Assembly: GCF_029266855.1 (NCBI RefSeq) | Contig: NZ_JAQSWB010000001.1 | Coordinates: forward strand, 806,001 to 870,000 | Direction of reading: 5' to 3' | DNA from: Fluviicola sp. | Lineage (GTDB): Bacteria > Bacteroidota > Bacteroidia > Flavobacteriales_D > Crocinitomicaceae | DNA length: 64,000 nt | Shown: piece after piece, positions 1 through 8,184 of the stretch | Position numbering within the stretch: position 1 is the stretch's first letter | How the letters are laid out: the number at the start of each line of letters is the position of its first letter | Notes under the pieces: generated by a model | What the model was told of the DNA's origin: nothing | The model's input: the letters and a program-made list of their open reading frames with translations, nothing else | Databases searched by the model: none | Translations under genes and position numbers: made by a program

Positions 1-957
1 TATCCGGAAGCCTTGATTTTTGGCGAAGACGCAGGAAAGATCGGTGGTGTAAACCAATCATTGGAAGGTCTCCAGGAACAATTCGGAACATTACGCGTTT
101 CTGATGTCGGGATTCGTGAATGTACCATTATTGGTCAGGGAATCGGAATGGCTATGCGTGGCTTGCGTCCGATCGCGGAAATCCAATACTTGGATTACTT
201 GCTTTACGGAATCCAGATTATGTCAGACGACCTGGCAACTGTTCAGTACAGAACAAAAGGCGGACAAAAAGCTCCCCTGATTGTTTCTACGCGCGGGCAC
301 CGCCTGGAGGGAATCTGGCACAGCGGATCACCAATGGGAATGATCATTAATTCCATCCGTGGAGTCCATGTTTGCGTTCCCAGAAATATGACAAAAGCTG
401 CAGGTTTCTACAATACCTTAATGCAGGCGGATGAGCCGGCTTTGGTTATTGAACCTCTGAACGGATACCGTATCAAAGAAGAAATGCCGACAAATATCGG
501 AAGCTTTACAACTCCTTTGGGAATTCCTGAAATTGTAAGTGAAGGAACTGATCTGACGATCGTTTCATACGGTTCTACTTTTAATTTATGTGAACTAGCA
601 GCAAAATCACTGTCCGAAATGGGAATTTCAGTTGAGCTGATCGATGCACAGACCTTGCTTCCATTTGATATCAACGGAATGGTTGCAGAATCTCTTAAGA
701 AAACAAACCGTTTGATGATTGTAGACGAAGACGTAAGTTCGGGTGCTACGGCATTCTTGCTGGATCAGATTTTGGTTAAGCAAGGTGGTTATGCCCATTT
801 GGATTCAGCTCCGGTTACTTTAAGTGCGAAGGATCACAGACCTGCTTATGGAACAGACGGTGATTATTTCTCCAAACCAAGTATTGACGATATTGTTGAA
901 ACTGCTTATTCGATTATGAACGAGGCTGATCCGACTGCATTCCCTTCGATTTACTGA
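1..957 (+). CDS. 2-oxoacid dehydrogenase E1 component, beta part (5' end cut by window)
   Basis: Thiamine-diphosphate enzyme of the pyruvate/branched-chain 2-oxoacid dehydrogenase family; the beta part binds the pyrimidine side of ThDP and completes the E1 active site. Reading in frame 1 begins with [12 protein letters not shown], the conserved start of the beta-subunit pyrimidine domain, so the true start lies outside the window. The transketolase C-terminal domain follows (about residue 190 on, [16 protein letters not shown]) and the protein ends with the usual [16 protein letters not shown]-like tail. Bacteroidota often encode alpha and beta as one fused polypeptide of over 650 residues; whether that is so here cannot be seen. 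The stop at 955 is followed at once by another TGA. Substrate specificity cannot be told from this part. Confidence 0.9.
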   Translation, partial: YPEALIFGEDAGKIGGVNQSLEGLQEQFGTLRVSDVGIRECTIIGQGIGMAMRGLRPIAEIQYLDYLLYGIQIMSDDLATVQYRTKGGQKAPLIVSTRGHRLEGIWHSGSPMGMIINSIRGVHVCVPRNMTKAAGFYNTLMQADEPALVIEPLNGYRIKEEMPTNIGSFTTPLGIPEIVSEGTDLTIVSYGSTFNLCELAAKSLSEMGISVELIDAQTLLPFDINGMVAESLKKTNRLMIVDEDVSSGATAFLLDQILVKQGGYAHLDSAPVTLSAKDHRPAYGTDGDYFSKPSIDDIVETAYSIMNEADPTAFPSIY

Positions 958-964
958 TGAAAAT

Positions 965-1363
965 TTGAAAAGAACTGCGGGCATATTGAGTATCCTATTC
1001 GCAATAGCTTTGATTTGGAAAGATATTGCAGCGTTCTCATGGAATATTTGGTTTTATAACAATCAAATTGAACTCGCAGCCAAATATTGTGTCAATAAGA
1101 AAAAACCGATGCTTCACTGTAACGGTAAATGTTATCTGGCAAAACAGTTGAAGAAATTGGAACAGGAGGAAAAAAAGAATCAGCCTGTTCCAAAAATGCC
1201 TTTAAAACTGAAGGAAAATGTCTGGACTGCGGATTCTCATACTATTTCTATTTTCGAAACAGTTGAAATTTTCCCGCTTGAAAGATCCGTTTCTTTCTTT
1301 TATCAAAACAGGGAGCTGATTTCCTTTTCAGCGTTCACTTTCCACCCACCTGCTGCAGGATAA
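965..1363 (+). CDS. Small membrane protein with YC-x9-C-x3-C motif
   Basis: A protein of 132 residues with one N-terminal hydrophobic segment (about residues 5-24), then KYCVNKKKPMLHCNGKCYL (three Cys spaced C-x9-C-x3-C), a Lys/Glu-rich stretch, and a C-terminal FHPPAAG. The layout resembles small conserved Bacteroidota proteins that sit beside metal-related outer-membrane genes, but I cannot assign a function. The only start in frame is TTG at 965, 8 nt after the E1 stop; no ATG is available near the N-terminus. It is followed after 259 bp by an outer-membrane protein with CDVCGCG and a lipoprotein. Metal binding by the Cys cluster is inference from residues and neighbours. Confidence 0.7.
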   Translation: MKRTAGILSILFAIALIWKDIAAFSWNIWFYNNQIELAAKYCVNKKKPMLHCNGKCYLAKQLKKLEQEEKKNQPVPKMPLKLKENVWTADSHTISIFETVEIFPLERSVSFFYQNRELISFSAFTFHPPAAG

Positions 1364-1622
1364 TTTCTTTTATTGAAATTGGTTTCCATATTTGCCCGCT
1401 AATTACGCGAATGGCACAGATTTTTTATTGCATATATAAATGAAAAAATCTATTTCACGTTCGTGTTTATTACGCTGTTGGCAAACAGGATTTCATTTCA
1501 ATTAGCAAACCTTTTGTAATGGATGTTTAAGTACTTCCCTCTTCTGCACTGCTAGTGTAATAAACGGGAAATTAACTCCTATCAGCAAAAGAGATTTACA
1601 CATTATTATTTAATACAGAATC

Positions 1623-2519
1623 ATGAAAAAAAAGATCCTCTTTTTCGTGTGGCTTGTCGTGTCTCATTCCGCGCTCTCTTGCGATGTTTGCGGATGCGGA
1701 GCTTTTAATTCCACACATGGTTTGGGAACATTGGCACAAGGCAACCGAACAAGTATTGGACTGAACTATCAATACCGTCTGTATAAAAGCCGGCACCCTA
1801 AACTATTTGGCGAAGGTATGGAGCACAGTACCGATTATTTCCAGCGATTAGATGTTTTGGGACAAGTAAGGGTTTCGAAAAGATGGCAGCTGCAGCTTTC
1901 GGTCCCCATCACTTTCAATAAGCACGTGGCAGACGACACAACTTCACAAAAGAATGGTTTAGGCGACCCCGTTTTAATGGTCAACTATTTCCTGTTTAAT
2001 CGGCAGGACAGTTTACAAACCCGCTTGTTTCGATGGATTGTTGGTGTTGGGGTAAAAAGTCCGGTAGGAAAGTTCACCCGTCCGAACGATGTGGATTTGT
2101 ACCTCTATCCGGGAACAGGAACATTTGATGCGCTGTTTCAGAATTCCTTCTTTTTTCAAAAAAAGAGATGGAGTTTATTGCAGACTGCACAATACCTTCT
2201 CCGCGGAGAAAACAGATACAGATACATTCCCGGATCCTTATTCAGTACTAGTCTTTTCGGACAATACAAATTCAGGACCTGGGGTATTTACACCGGAGCA
2301 CAATATTCCTGGAGCGGTGTTGATTATTTGAACCGGAAAGCAATTCCTGGTTCTCCTACTCAGGGCAGTATTCTAACGGGAATTATTGGTGCATCAGTTC
2401 AATTTAATTCGTGGGTGATCCAGGGAAATATACATATTCCGGCTGCTCAGAATTTAGGAGATGGAAACTCCAGTCAAAAAACCGCATGTAGTATTTCACT
2501 TAATTATTTTTTCAATTAG
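1623..2519 (+). CDS. Outer-membrane beta-barrel protein with N-terminal CDVCGCG motif
   Basis: 298 residues. A signal peptide (MKKKILFFVWLVVSHSALS) is followed directly by CDVCGCG, a cysteine cluster at the mature N-terminus. The rest is a series of alternating hydrophobic/aromatic strands with conserved turns (QLQLSVPITFN, GLGDPVLMVNY, WIVGVGVKSPVGK, WGIYTGAQYSW) and ends in an aromatic residue context (SISLNYFFN), typical of a barrel. It resembles the 'transporter' or MetA-pathway OMP-like families of Bacteroidota. The next gene starts 2 nt after the stop, so the two are surely cotranscribed. Substrate is unknown; the Cys cluster suggests a soft metal (inference). The gene follows a 259-bp A/T-rich intergenic stretch. 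Confidence 0.75.
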   Translation: MKKKILFFVWLVVSHSALSCDVCGCGAFNSTHGLGTLAQGNRTSIGLNYQYRLYKSRHPKLFGEGMEHSTDYFQRLDVLGQVRVSKRWQLQLSVPITFNKHVADDTTSQKNGLGDPVLMVNYFLFNRQDSLQTRLFRWIVGVGVKSPVGKFTRPNDVDLYLYPGTGTFDALFQNSFFFQKKRWSLLQTAQYLLRGENRYRYIPGSLFSTSLFGQYKFRTWGIYTGAQYSWSGVDYLNRKAIPGSPTQGSILTGIIGASVQFNSWVIQGNIHIPAAQNLGDGNSSQKTACSISLNYFFN

Positions 2520-2521
2520 AT

Positions 2522-2926
2522 ATGAAAACATCTTTTATAATAGCAATTCTTGCAAGCAGCATCAGTTTAAGTGCATGCAAAAAAGATAAAAAAACAAACA
2601 GCACAACGGAGGAAGAAAATCATCCGACAGCGATAATTACAATCACATCTCCGCTTGAAAACGATACCATTCAGGGGAACTTCACTGTTACTGGAACAAT
2701 TGACGGAACTGAAAACCTTCACGGATATCAGGTAACTGTTACAAATACTTTGAACGATTCCATCATTTATCAAAATGAAGTGCACGATCATTTGGCAGAT
2801 TTTACGATCAATCAAGCCGTCTCACAAACGTATACCACATTCACACCATTGAAGCTGGAAGTGTTGGTAGCTTTGGACCACGATGGCAACACTGCGGTAA
2901 AAACAGTTCATTTTGTAGTTCATTGA
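2522..2926 (+). CDS. Lipoprotein with Ig-like fold
   Basis: 134 residues with a lipoprotein signal; the lipobox LSAC puts the lipidated Cys at about residue 19, followed by a charged KKDKKTNSTTEEE linker. The remainder looks like one Ig-type beta-sandwich (ITITSPLENDTIQGNFTVTGTIDG... ending VKTVHFVVH), similar in style to DUF4625-like domains. Several His residues lie in loops (LHGYQ, EVHDHLAD). It starts 2 nt after the outer-membrane protein and is followed by a strong 18-bp hairpin, so it ends the small operon. Function unknown; a periplasmic or surface partner of the upstream barrel is plausible. Confidence 0.7.
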   Translation: MKTSFIIAILASSISLSACKKDKKTNSTTEEENHPTAIITITSPLENDTIQGNFTVTGTIDGTENLHGYQVTVTNTLNDSIIYQNEVHDHLADFTINQAVSQTYTTFTPLKLEVLVALDHDGNTAVKTVHFVVH

Positions 2927-2951
2927 TCCTTTGGAATCAAAATTATTGATG

Positions 2952-2991
2952 AAACATGTGGGAACGCGACACATCGCGTTCCCACATGTTT
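2952..2991 (+). terminator. 18-bp perfect hairpin, terminator and member of a palindromic repeat family
   Basis: Arms 2952-2969 and 2974-2991 are perfectly complementary (18 bp) around a 4-nt CACA loop, beginning AAACATGTGGG and ending in TTT. It lies 25 bp after the lipoprotein stop. Its GTGGGAACGCGA core resembles the palindromes at 11576 and 52831, so it is probably one copy of a dispersed intergenic element used as a terminator. Confidence 0.75.
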
Positions 2992-3005
2992 ATACCCAAA
3001 TGTTT

Positions 3006-3037
3006 TTGACATCATCCCAATCAATTCCTTATTTTTG
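3006..3037 (+). promoter_or_regulatory. Predicted Bacteroidota promoter of nth
   Basis: TTG at 3006-3008, a 21-nt spacer, and TATTTTTG at 3030-3037 match the TTG-N(17-23)-TAnnTTTG consensus. Only 6 nt separate it from the ATG at 3044, so the transcript would be leaderless or nearly so. This also argues against an upstream TTG start at 3035. Confidence 0.6.
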
Positions 3038-3043
3038 TTACCC

Positions 3044-3688
3044 ATGACAAAAAAAGAAAAAGCACAATACGTAATCGAAGAATTGGAAAAGTGCTACCCG
3101 GAAACTCCAGTCCCTTTGGACCATTGGGATGCTTACACCCTACTCATAGCAGTTTTACTTTCGGCACAATGCACAGATGAAAGAGTCAATAAGATCACAC
3201 CTATTCTGTTCAAACGTGCTTCCCGTCCGCAGGATATGATTAAGTTATCTGTGGAAGAGATCAGGGATATAATTAAGCCCTGCGGACTTTCGCCGAAAAA
3301 ATCGCAGGCGATCTACGATTTATCACACCTCATAATTGATAAACACAACGGTGAAGTTCCTCAAACTTTTGAAGAACTGGAGGAACTGCCCGGAGTCGGA
3401 CATAAAACCGCTTCTGTTGTCATGTCACAGGCCTTTGGAGTCCCTGCCTTTCCGGTAGACACTCACATTCACCGTTTGATGACACGTTGGGGGCTTACAA
3501 GCGGTAAAAATGTGACTGAAACAGAGAAAGACGCAAAAAAACTCTTTCCGCGCGAATTGTGGAACAAATTGCATCTGCAGATTATTTTTTATGGAAGAAG
3601 CCACTCTCCTGCACGTTCTCCGAAAAGAGACGTCGACTATATCACGGCAAAGATCGGAACGAAGGAAGCATTGAAGGAGTTAAAATAA
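3044..3688 (+). CDS. nth: Endonuclease III, lacking the Fe-S cluster ligands
   Basis: DNA glycosylase/AP lyase of base excision repair that removes oxidised pyrimidines. 214 residues from ATG 3044, chosen because the promoter ends at 3037. The helix-hairpin-helix ELPGVGHKTASV carries the catalytic Lys (about 121) and FPVDTHIHR the catalytic Asp (about 139). Canonical Nth ends with a C-x6-C-x2-C-x5-C [4Fe-4S] loop; here the corresponding stretch GRSHSPARSPKRDVDYITAK has no Cys at all, and the only Cys residues are at about 17, 43 and 80. The enzyme should therefore lack the cluster. The catalytic residues are intact, so activity is expected. Frame is open and codon usage is normal, so it is not a decayed copy. 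Confidence 0.92.
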   Translation: MTKKEKAQYVIEELEKCYPETPVPLDHWDAYTLLIAVLLSAQCTDERVNKITPILFKRASRPQDMIKLSVEEIRDIIKPCGLSPKKSQAIYDLSHLIIDKHNGEVPQTFEELEELPGVGHKTASVVMSQAFGVPAFPVDTHIHRLMTRWGLTSGKNVTETEKDAKKLFPRELWNKLHLQIIFYGRSHSPARSPKRDVDYITAKIGTKEALKELK

Positions 3689-3737
3689 TTATTTCCTGTA
3701 GAAAATGTTATTTTTGACAATCCTAATAAATAAACGA

Positions 3738-4499
3738 ATGAAACTTATCACCACCATCATCATAATCGTGATTCTTGCGTTATTCTTAAATGCCTGTAAA
3801 AAACTACAGGAAGAATCCTGTTCGCCTACCGAACCAGTTACATTAACTACAGACAGTGTGATATACGAAGGATGGCCTATGTACTTATCCGCAGATAACT
3901 ACTACACAGGACAAAGCTTTACTTATAAATGGAAAGGTCCTGCTGGATGGAGCAAAGAATCTGTTTACCCCTCAAGTGATTCTCCAATGGAAATCGTTGA
4001 CTCCATGACTGCAGCTAAAGCAGGAATTTATATGGTTGATATTATGTCGGAAGATTGTATTCTAAAACATGGAGAAATAAACATTCAGGTTGTTCCGGTT
4101 CCAAATCCCCCGTGTACAGTTACCAATAATTCAACAACTACAAGTGTTGCAGGTATCGGTGGTACAACTTATAATAATATTGAAGGCTCAACTGCGGGCA
4201 GTTCGACCTATTTTATTGAAGCTTTAGGATCTTCACAGAATATCTCTTTTCTATTTAACGATAATGACATTCCAATTCCCGGGGTTTATACATCCTATCA
4301 CGAGCAATTTATTTCAGGCTTAAATAGAGTTCGTATTACTATTAATACTCCGTTACAATATTATAATATGAATTCAGGCCATGCTGTTTATGTCAACTTG
4401 GTAAACGGGCATACTGTGATCTCCTTCTGCAATGGGGTTTTTCATGACCCATCCGGAAACGGGGCAATTACTATTTCCGGAAAAATCACCCTCCCTTAA
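3738..4499 (+). CDS. Hypothetical lipoprotein with Ig/PKD-like domain
   Basis: 253 residues from ATG 3738; an upstream start at 3705 would put 11 residues before a clear lipoprotein signal (MKLITTIIIIVILALFLNAC, lipidated Cys about residue 20), so the later ATG is preferred. Residues 30-125 look like an Ig/PKD-like domain (FTYKWKGPAGW, AGIYMVDIMSEDC), a pattern shared with gliding-type surface proteins. The C-terminal half (about 130-253) is rich in Ser/Thr/Asn and has no family I recognise. TATTTTTG at 3709-3716 is a possible -7 element. No sorting domain is visible, so it is probably kept in the outer membrane by its lipid anchor. Confidence 0.65.
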   Translation: MKLITTIIIIVILALFLNACKKLQEESCSPTEPVTLTTDSVIYEGWPMYLSADNYYTGQSFTYKWKGPAGWSKESVYPSSDSPMEIVDSMTAAKAGIYMVDIMSEDCILKHGEINIQVVPVPNPPCTVTNNSTTTSVAGIGGTTYNNIEGSTAGSSTYFIEALGSSQNISFLFNDNDIPIPGVYTSYHEQFISGLNRVRITINTPLQYYNMNSGHAVYVNLVNGHTVISFCNGVFHDPSGNGAITISGKITLP

Positions 4500-4553
4500 G
4501 AATCCTGTGGTTATATTTTCTTTATCTTTAATTGAACTTATAACTCAATCAGG

Positions 4554-4772
4554 ATGTCATTTCAAGCATATTTAGACAATATTAAAGCCCTCACCGGGAA
4601 ACTTCCGGAAGAACTACAAAAAAGAGCACAGGAGAAAGGCTTCATTAAGGATGGAGAATTATTAGCAGATATAAAAGCCGGACAAATAGTAGCCTGGCTG
4701 AAAGAAGAATATGAGTTGGGACACGGACACGCAATGGCGATTTACGCCTGGTTCAAAGGAAAACGCTCATAA
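4554..4772 (+). CDS. DUF4287 domain protein
   Basis: 72 residues that match the small DUF4287 family along their whole length: FQAYLDNIKALTGKLPEEL at the start, KAGQIVAWLKEEYELGHGHA in the middle, and MAIYAWFKG at the end. Members are small cytosolic helical proteins of unknown role, sometimes annotated as DNA-binding or AHSA1-associated. ATG 4554 is preceded by an A-rich leader. It stands alone between a lipoprotein and a small monooxygenase-like protein. Confidence 0.8.
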   Translation: MSFQAYLDNIKALTGKLPEELQKRAQEKGFIKDGELLADIKAGQIVAWLKEEYELGHGHAMAIYAWFKGKRS

Positions 4773-4806
4773 GAAAACAGACCATTCGTAATTCTAATTT
4801 TACAAA

Positions 4807-5115
4807 ATGATTTCAGTAATTGTAAGTTACCAGGTAAAACCGGAATTTGTTGAACAGAACAAATTAAACATCCGGACATTTTTAGCAGATTTTGAACAGC
4901 TGGATGCTTCAAAATTCGAATACAGTGTGTTTTTGAAAGATGACGGCCTTACATTCGTTCATTATTCCCGCTATTCGGATGAAGTAATGCAAAATCAACT
5001 GCTAAATGTTCCGTCTTTCAAAGCTTTTCAGCAAATGCGCGATGACAGCGGACTAAATAATTCTCACAAAGTAGAAGTACTTCAATCCATTGGTTCCAAA
5101 GGAAATTTAGAATAA
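4807..5115 (+). CDS. Antibiotic biosynthesis monooxygenase-like (ABM fold) protein
   Basis: 102 residues with the pattern of the dimeric alpha/beta ABM fold: an N-terminal strand ISVIVSYQVKP, helix, central strand FEYSVFLKDDGLTFVHYSRYSD, then a helix with PSFKAFQQM. No cofactor-binding or catalytic residue can be pointed out, so the call is of fold, not activity. Its upstream sequence ATTCGTAATTCTAATTTTAC resembles that of ribD at about 8150-8180, with TAATTTTA ending 4 nt before ATG. It converges on dctA with a 13-bp gap. Confidence 0.6.
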   Translation: MISVIVSYQVKPEFVEQNKLNIRTFLADFEQLDASKFEYSVFLKDDGLTFVHYSRYSDEVMQNQLLNVPSFKAFQQMRDDSGLNNSHKVEVLQSIGSKGNLE

Positions 5116-5128
5116 AAATAATTCGTAA

Positions 5129-6406
5129 TTATCTCAACGCTTTCTTAAGGGCTTCTGGGTCCAATTGCTTTTCCCATCGCGCAACAACGATTGTAGCTAC
5201 TGCATTTCCAATCAGGTTTGTCAATGCCCTGCATTCCGACATGAATTTGTCTACCCCCAAAATCAGGGTCATACCTGCAATAGGAATATCCGGAACAACT
5301 GTTAGAGTTGCTGCCAGAGTCACAAATCCGGCACCGGAAACTCCAGCCGCACCTTTGGAACTCAACATCGCCACTAAAAGTAAAGTCACCTGTTGACTAA
5401 AGGTTAGATCCACATTACAAGCTTGGGCTATAAACAGTGCTGCCAGGGTCATGTAAATATTTGTCCCGTCCAAATTGAAAGAATATCCCGTTGGTACAAC
5501 CAAACCGACAACCTGATTCGAGCACCCGGCTTTTTCCAGTTTTTTCATTAATGACGGTAAAGCAGATTCGGAAGAACTTGTGCCGAGTACTAACAGCAAT
5601 TCGTCTTTCAAATAGCGAAGCAGTTTTAAAATATTAAAACCATTATACCTGGCTACCAAACCGAGTATCACGATTACGAATAAAGCTGCCGTCAGGTAAA
5701 ATGTCCCTACCAGGAAAAATAAATTCTGCAGTGTCTCGACACCATATTTTCCAATGGTAAAAGCCATTGCACCGAATGCACCGATCGGAGCAAGTTTCAT
5801 CAGGATATCTACAATCTTGAAGATCGGATGAGTCAATGCCTGGAAGAAATCCAACACGGGTTTGCTTTTATCCGCAGTTAATGACAATGCCACACCAAAC
5901 ATAATTGCCGCAAACAACACCTGCAGAATATTCTCTCCCGTGAGCGAACTCATAAAGGTTTTGGGAATAATATTTAATATAAAGTTTGAAAATGTATTTC
6001 CATGAGCAGCTGTTACGTATTCGGAAACATCTTTTTGATCAAGCGTACTCGGATCAATGTTCAGACCGTTTCCGGGTTGCAGCACGTTACTTACGATCAT
6101 TCCGATGATCAGCGCCAAGGTGGAAAATGTCAGGAAATAGATAAACGCTTTCCCGGTAATTCGACCTACTTTTTTCAAATCATTCATCGAAGCAATTCCA
6201 ACGGTTATTGTAATGAAAATAACAGGAGCAATGATCATTTTGATCAGGTTGATAAATCCATCTCCCAGTGGTTTCATTTTTTCCCCGAGATCCGGCTTAA
6301 AATAACCAAGTGTAACACCTAAAACAATGGCAACCAACACTTGAAAGTACAGGGCTCTGTACCACGGTTTTGGCTTAGCCGGTTTTGCATGCATGTCTAT
6401 TTCCAT
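5129..6406 (-). CDS. dctA: C4-dicarboxylate/cation symporter DctA
   Basis: Inner-membrane DAACS-family symporter for succinate, fumarate and malate. 425 residues with about eight membrane segments plus re-entrant loops. Signature parts in order: the serine-rich loop [16 protein letters not shown] (about 275), [11 protein letters not shown] (about 315), [13 protein letters not shown] (about 350), and the C-terminal [18 protein letters not shown]. The [10 protein letters not shown] block fits DctA better than the glutamate carrier GltP, so succinate-type substrates are likely. Upstream on the same strand is an MFS transporter 84 bp away. The start could also be the second Met (MHAKP), four residues later. 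Confidence 0.88.
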   Translation of the reverse strand: MEIDMHAKPAKPKPWYRALYFQVLVAIVLGVTLGYFKPDLGEKMKPLGDGFINLIKMIIAPVIFITITVGIASMNDLKKVGRITGKAFIYFLTFSTLALIIGMIVSNVLQPGNGLNIDPSTLDQKDVSEYVTAAHGNTFSNFILNIIPKTFMSSLTGENILQVLFAAIMFGVALSLTADKSKPVLDFFQALTHPIFKIVDILMKLAPIGAFGAMAFTIGKYGVETLQNLFFLVGTFYLTAALFVIVILGLVARYNGFNILKLLRYLKDELLLVLGTSSSESALPSLMKKLEKAGCSNQVVGLVVPTGYSFNLDGTNIYMTLAALFIAQACNVDLTFSQQVTLLLVAMLSSKGAAGVSGAGFVTLAATLTVVPDIPIAGMTLILGVDKFMSECRALTNLIGNAVATIVVARWEKQLDPEALKKALR

Positions 6407-6490
6407 CGGAGAATTTCTTTTTAGAGGATAATTCGTTGAATATATTAATTATTGATCAATTGGAAGCCTTTGTCACCTGAATCGCTTGAT

Positions 6491-7747
6491 TTATTCCTCC
6501 ACAAAATCCAGGTCGCGATTGTGTGTTTCGGAAACGCTCCAGGTACTGTAAATTCCAATAGCGAAAGCAATAAATCCTACAATACCAGCAGAAACAAGGA
6601 CTGTTAAACCTGATCCCATCAGAGATTCAAATCCGATTGTCATTAAAATAACGGTTCCCCGCACCATATTAGGAATCGTCGTAGCAGCTGTAGAACGGAT
6701 ATTGGTCCCAAACTGCTCTGCTCCTATTGTTACGAACATCGCCCAGTAACCGGTTCCGAATCCAAACCAGCAGCACATGAAATAATACATCGGAGCAGTA
6801 TGAATAGTTCCCGAAAGGATCCAAACCACACTGATCAGGGTAAAAGCCATCATCCATAAAATGGATTTCTTTCGTGATCTTAACCAGTGGCTCAGGATTC
6901 CGCTGAAAATGTCTCCTGCAGAAATACCGATGTATCCCCACATGATCGCGTCTCCCGGATTAATGCCTCCTTTGATGCCCAGCGCTTCACCGAATACATT
7001 ACCAAACATGGCCAGGATCCCGATACAAAACCAGGTTGGAAGACCAATTCCGATACAGCGCAAATAGCGCCAAAAACGGTCCCAATTGGTGAAAAACATC
7101 AGGAAGTTTCCACGACTGACAGTTGTCTTCTTTGTTTCATTGAATATTCCGGATTCCAACACACCGATCCGCAATAAAAGCAAACCGATCCCCATTCCTC
7201 CACCTATGAAATAAGCAATGTTCCAATCAGGTGTCAGTTTAACGGTCAGATTCGCAACTACAGCCCCTGATAGCCCGACTCCCGCTACCAATGAAGTTCC
7301 GAGCGCACGTAACTCCTTTGGCAATACTTCAGAAACCAGGGTGATCCCCGCTCCTAACTCCCCTGCCAGACCAATCCCGGCAATGAATCGCAGCGCAACA
7401 TAAGTATAGGTCAGATTTTCTTTGTCATTCGGGAAATAAGGCAAGAACCCACACATGATATTTGCCAACGAGTACAGTACGATCGATCCGAAAAGAACTG
7501 ACAAACGTCCTTTCTTATCGCCCAAAATCCCCCATAGAATCCCTCCCAAAAGCAAACCTCCCATTTGCCAGTTCACGATCATCGTTCCAACATGGGTTAT
7601 TTCCTTTTCGTCAAATCCAAGACCTTGTAAACTTGGAACGCGGACGATCCCAAAAAGAAGTAAATCGTAAATATCTACGAAGTAACCAAGTGCGGCTACA
7701 ATTACCGGCAATGACCATAAAGGCCTATATGAAGTGATCTTTTCCAA
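6491..7747 (-). CDS. MFS transporter
   Basis: 418 residues with about 12 hydrophobic segments. The MFS motif A between segments 2 and 3 reads GILGDKKGRLSV; segment 4/5 has RFIAGIGLAGELGAG, as in the metabolite:H+ and sugar/aromatic-acid porter groups. An acidic charged tail closes the protein (SETHNRDLDFVEE). Substrate is unknown; the neighbouring DctA suggests a carboxylate or sugar, but this is inference. Its promoter must lie within the repeat-rich region 7748-8184 upstream. Confidence 0.85.
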   Translation of the reverse strand: MEKITSYRPLWSLPVIVAALGYFVDIYDLLLFGIVRVPSLQGLGFDEKEITHVGTMIVNWQMGGLLLGGILWGILGDKKGRLSVLFGSIVLYSLANIMCGFLPYFPNDKENLTYTYVALRFIAGIGLAGELGAGITLVSEVLPKELRALGTSLVAGVGLSGAVVANLTVKLTPDWNIAYFIGGGMGIGLLLLRIGVLESGIFNETKKTTVSRGNFLMFFTNWDRFWRYLRCIGIGLPTWFCIGILAMFGNVFGEALGIKGGINPGDAIMWGYIGISAGDIFSGILSHWLRSRKKSILWMMAFTLISVVWILSGTIHTAPMYYFMCCWFGFGTGYWAMFVTIGAEQFGTNIRSTAATTIPNMVRGTVILMTIGFESLMGSGLTVLVSAGIVGFIAFAIGIYSTWSVSETHNRDLDFVEE

Positions 7748-8184
7748 AGTAGTTTGTTTGAGCCCTAAGATAGCATTTGAAACTTAAAAGTGAGAAGTTA
7801 AAGTGAAAAAGTGATTCAGTCTTACAAGACAAAAAGCCAAAAGGATATAAACGAATTTCTTCGAAGATACTTCGTAGACATAAGAGTCCGCCGCGGCGGA
7901 CGAAGACTGAGGCTCTGTCTCACAAGACAGAATAGCCGAAGGACAGCGCTAGCTGACGAAGACTGAGGCTCTGTCTCACAAGACAGAATAGCCGAAGGAC
8001 AGCGCTAGTCCGCCGAGGCGGAAGGTTCCGTCTTACAAGACGGAAAAGCCGAGGGACATAACGTAGTTTTAGCATAGGTACTCCGTCTTTCAAGCATGAA
8101 TGAACCATGATTGAAGCATAGATGAAGCATAGATTGAAGTCCAAAAATTAGGCATTCGTAATCAGGAATTTGTAATTTTATAAA
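7748..8184. repeat. Gene-free stretch with an array of hairpin repeats
   Basis: Between the divergent MFS and ribD genes lies a 437-bp stretch without a credible ORF. A 54-bp direct repeat occurs twice (7899-7952 and 7955-8008, period 56). Each unit contains a hairpin CTGTCT-caca-AGACAG (7915-7930, 7971-7986) followed by AGCCGAAGGACA. Diverged copies occur at 7819-7830 (GTCT-taca-AGAC) and 8026-8045 (TTCCGTCT-taca-AGACGGAA). Between them lie GC palindromes at 7886-7901 and 8009-8022 (TCCGCC/GGCGGA). It looks like a clustered small intergenic repeat element of Bacteroidota type. No function is known. Confidence 0.75.

Noticed and set aside
1364-1622. Possible small gene or RNA in the 259-bp gap
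   Set aside because: No ORF of coding character or stable hairpin; only an A/T-rich stretch with a GCTAATTACGCGAATGGCAC motif that may be a repeat remnant.
7899-8008. CRISPR-like look of the 54-bp direct repeat
   Set aside because: Only two full units with a 2-nt gap, no spacers of regular length and no cas genes.
7920-8144. A 74-codon minus-strand reading frame in the repeat array
   Set aside because: It lies wholly within the hairpin repeats, its translation repeats with the DNA (LFRLVRRNL / LFCLVRQSL) and has no coding character.
8041-8184. FMN riboswitch in front of ribD
   Set aside because: None of the conserved RFN stems or the AGGGxGxxA-type core can be found; ATG follows a promoter-like TAATTTTA by 4 nt.
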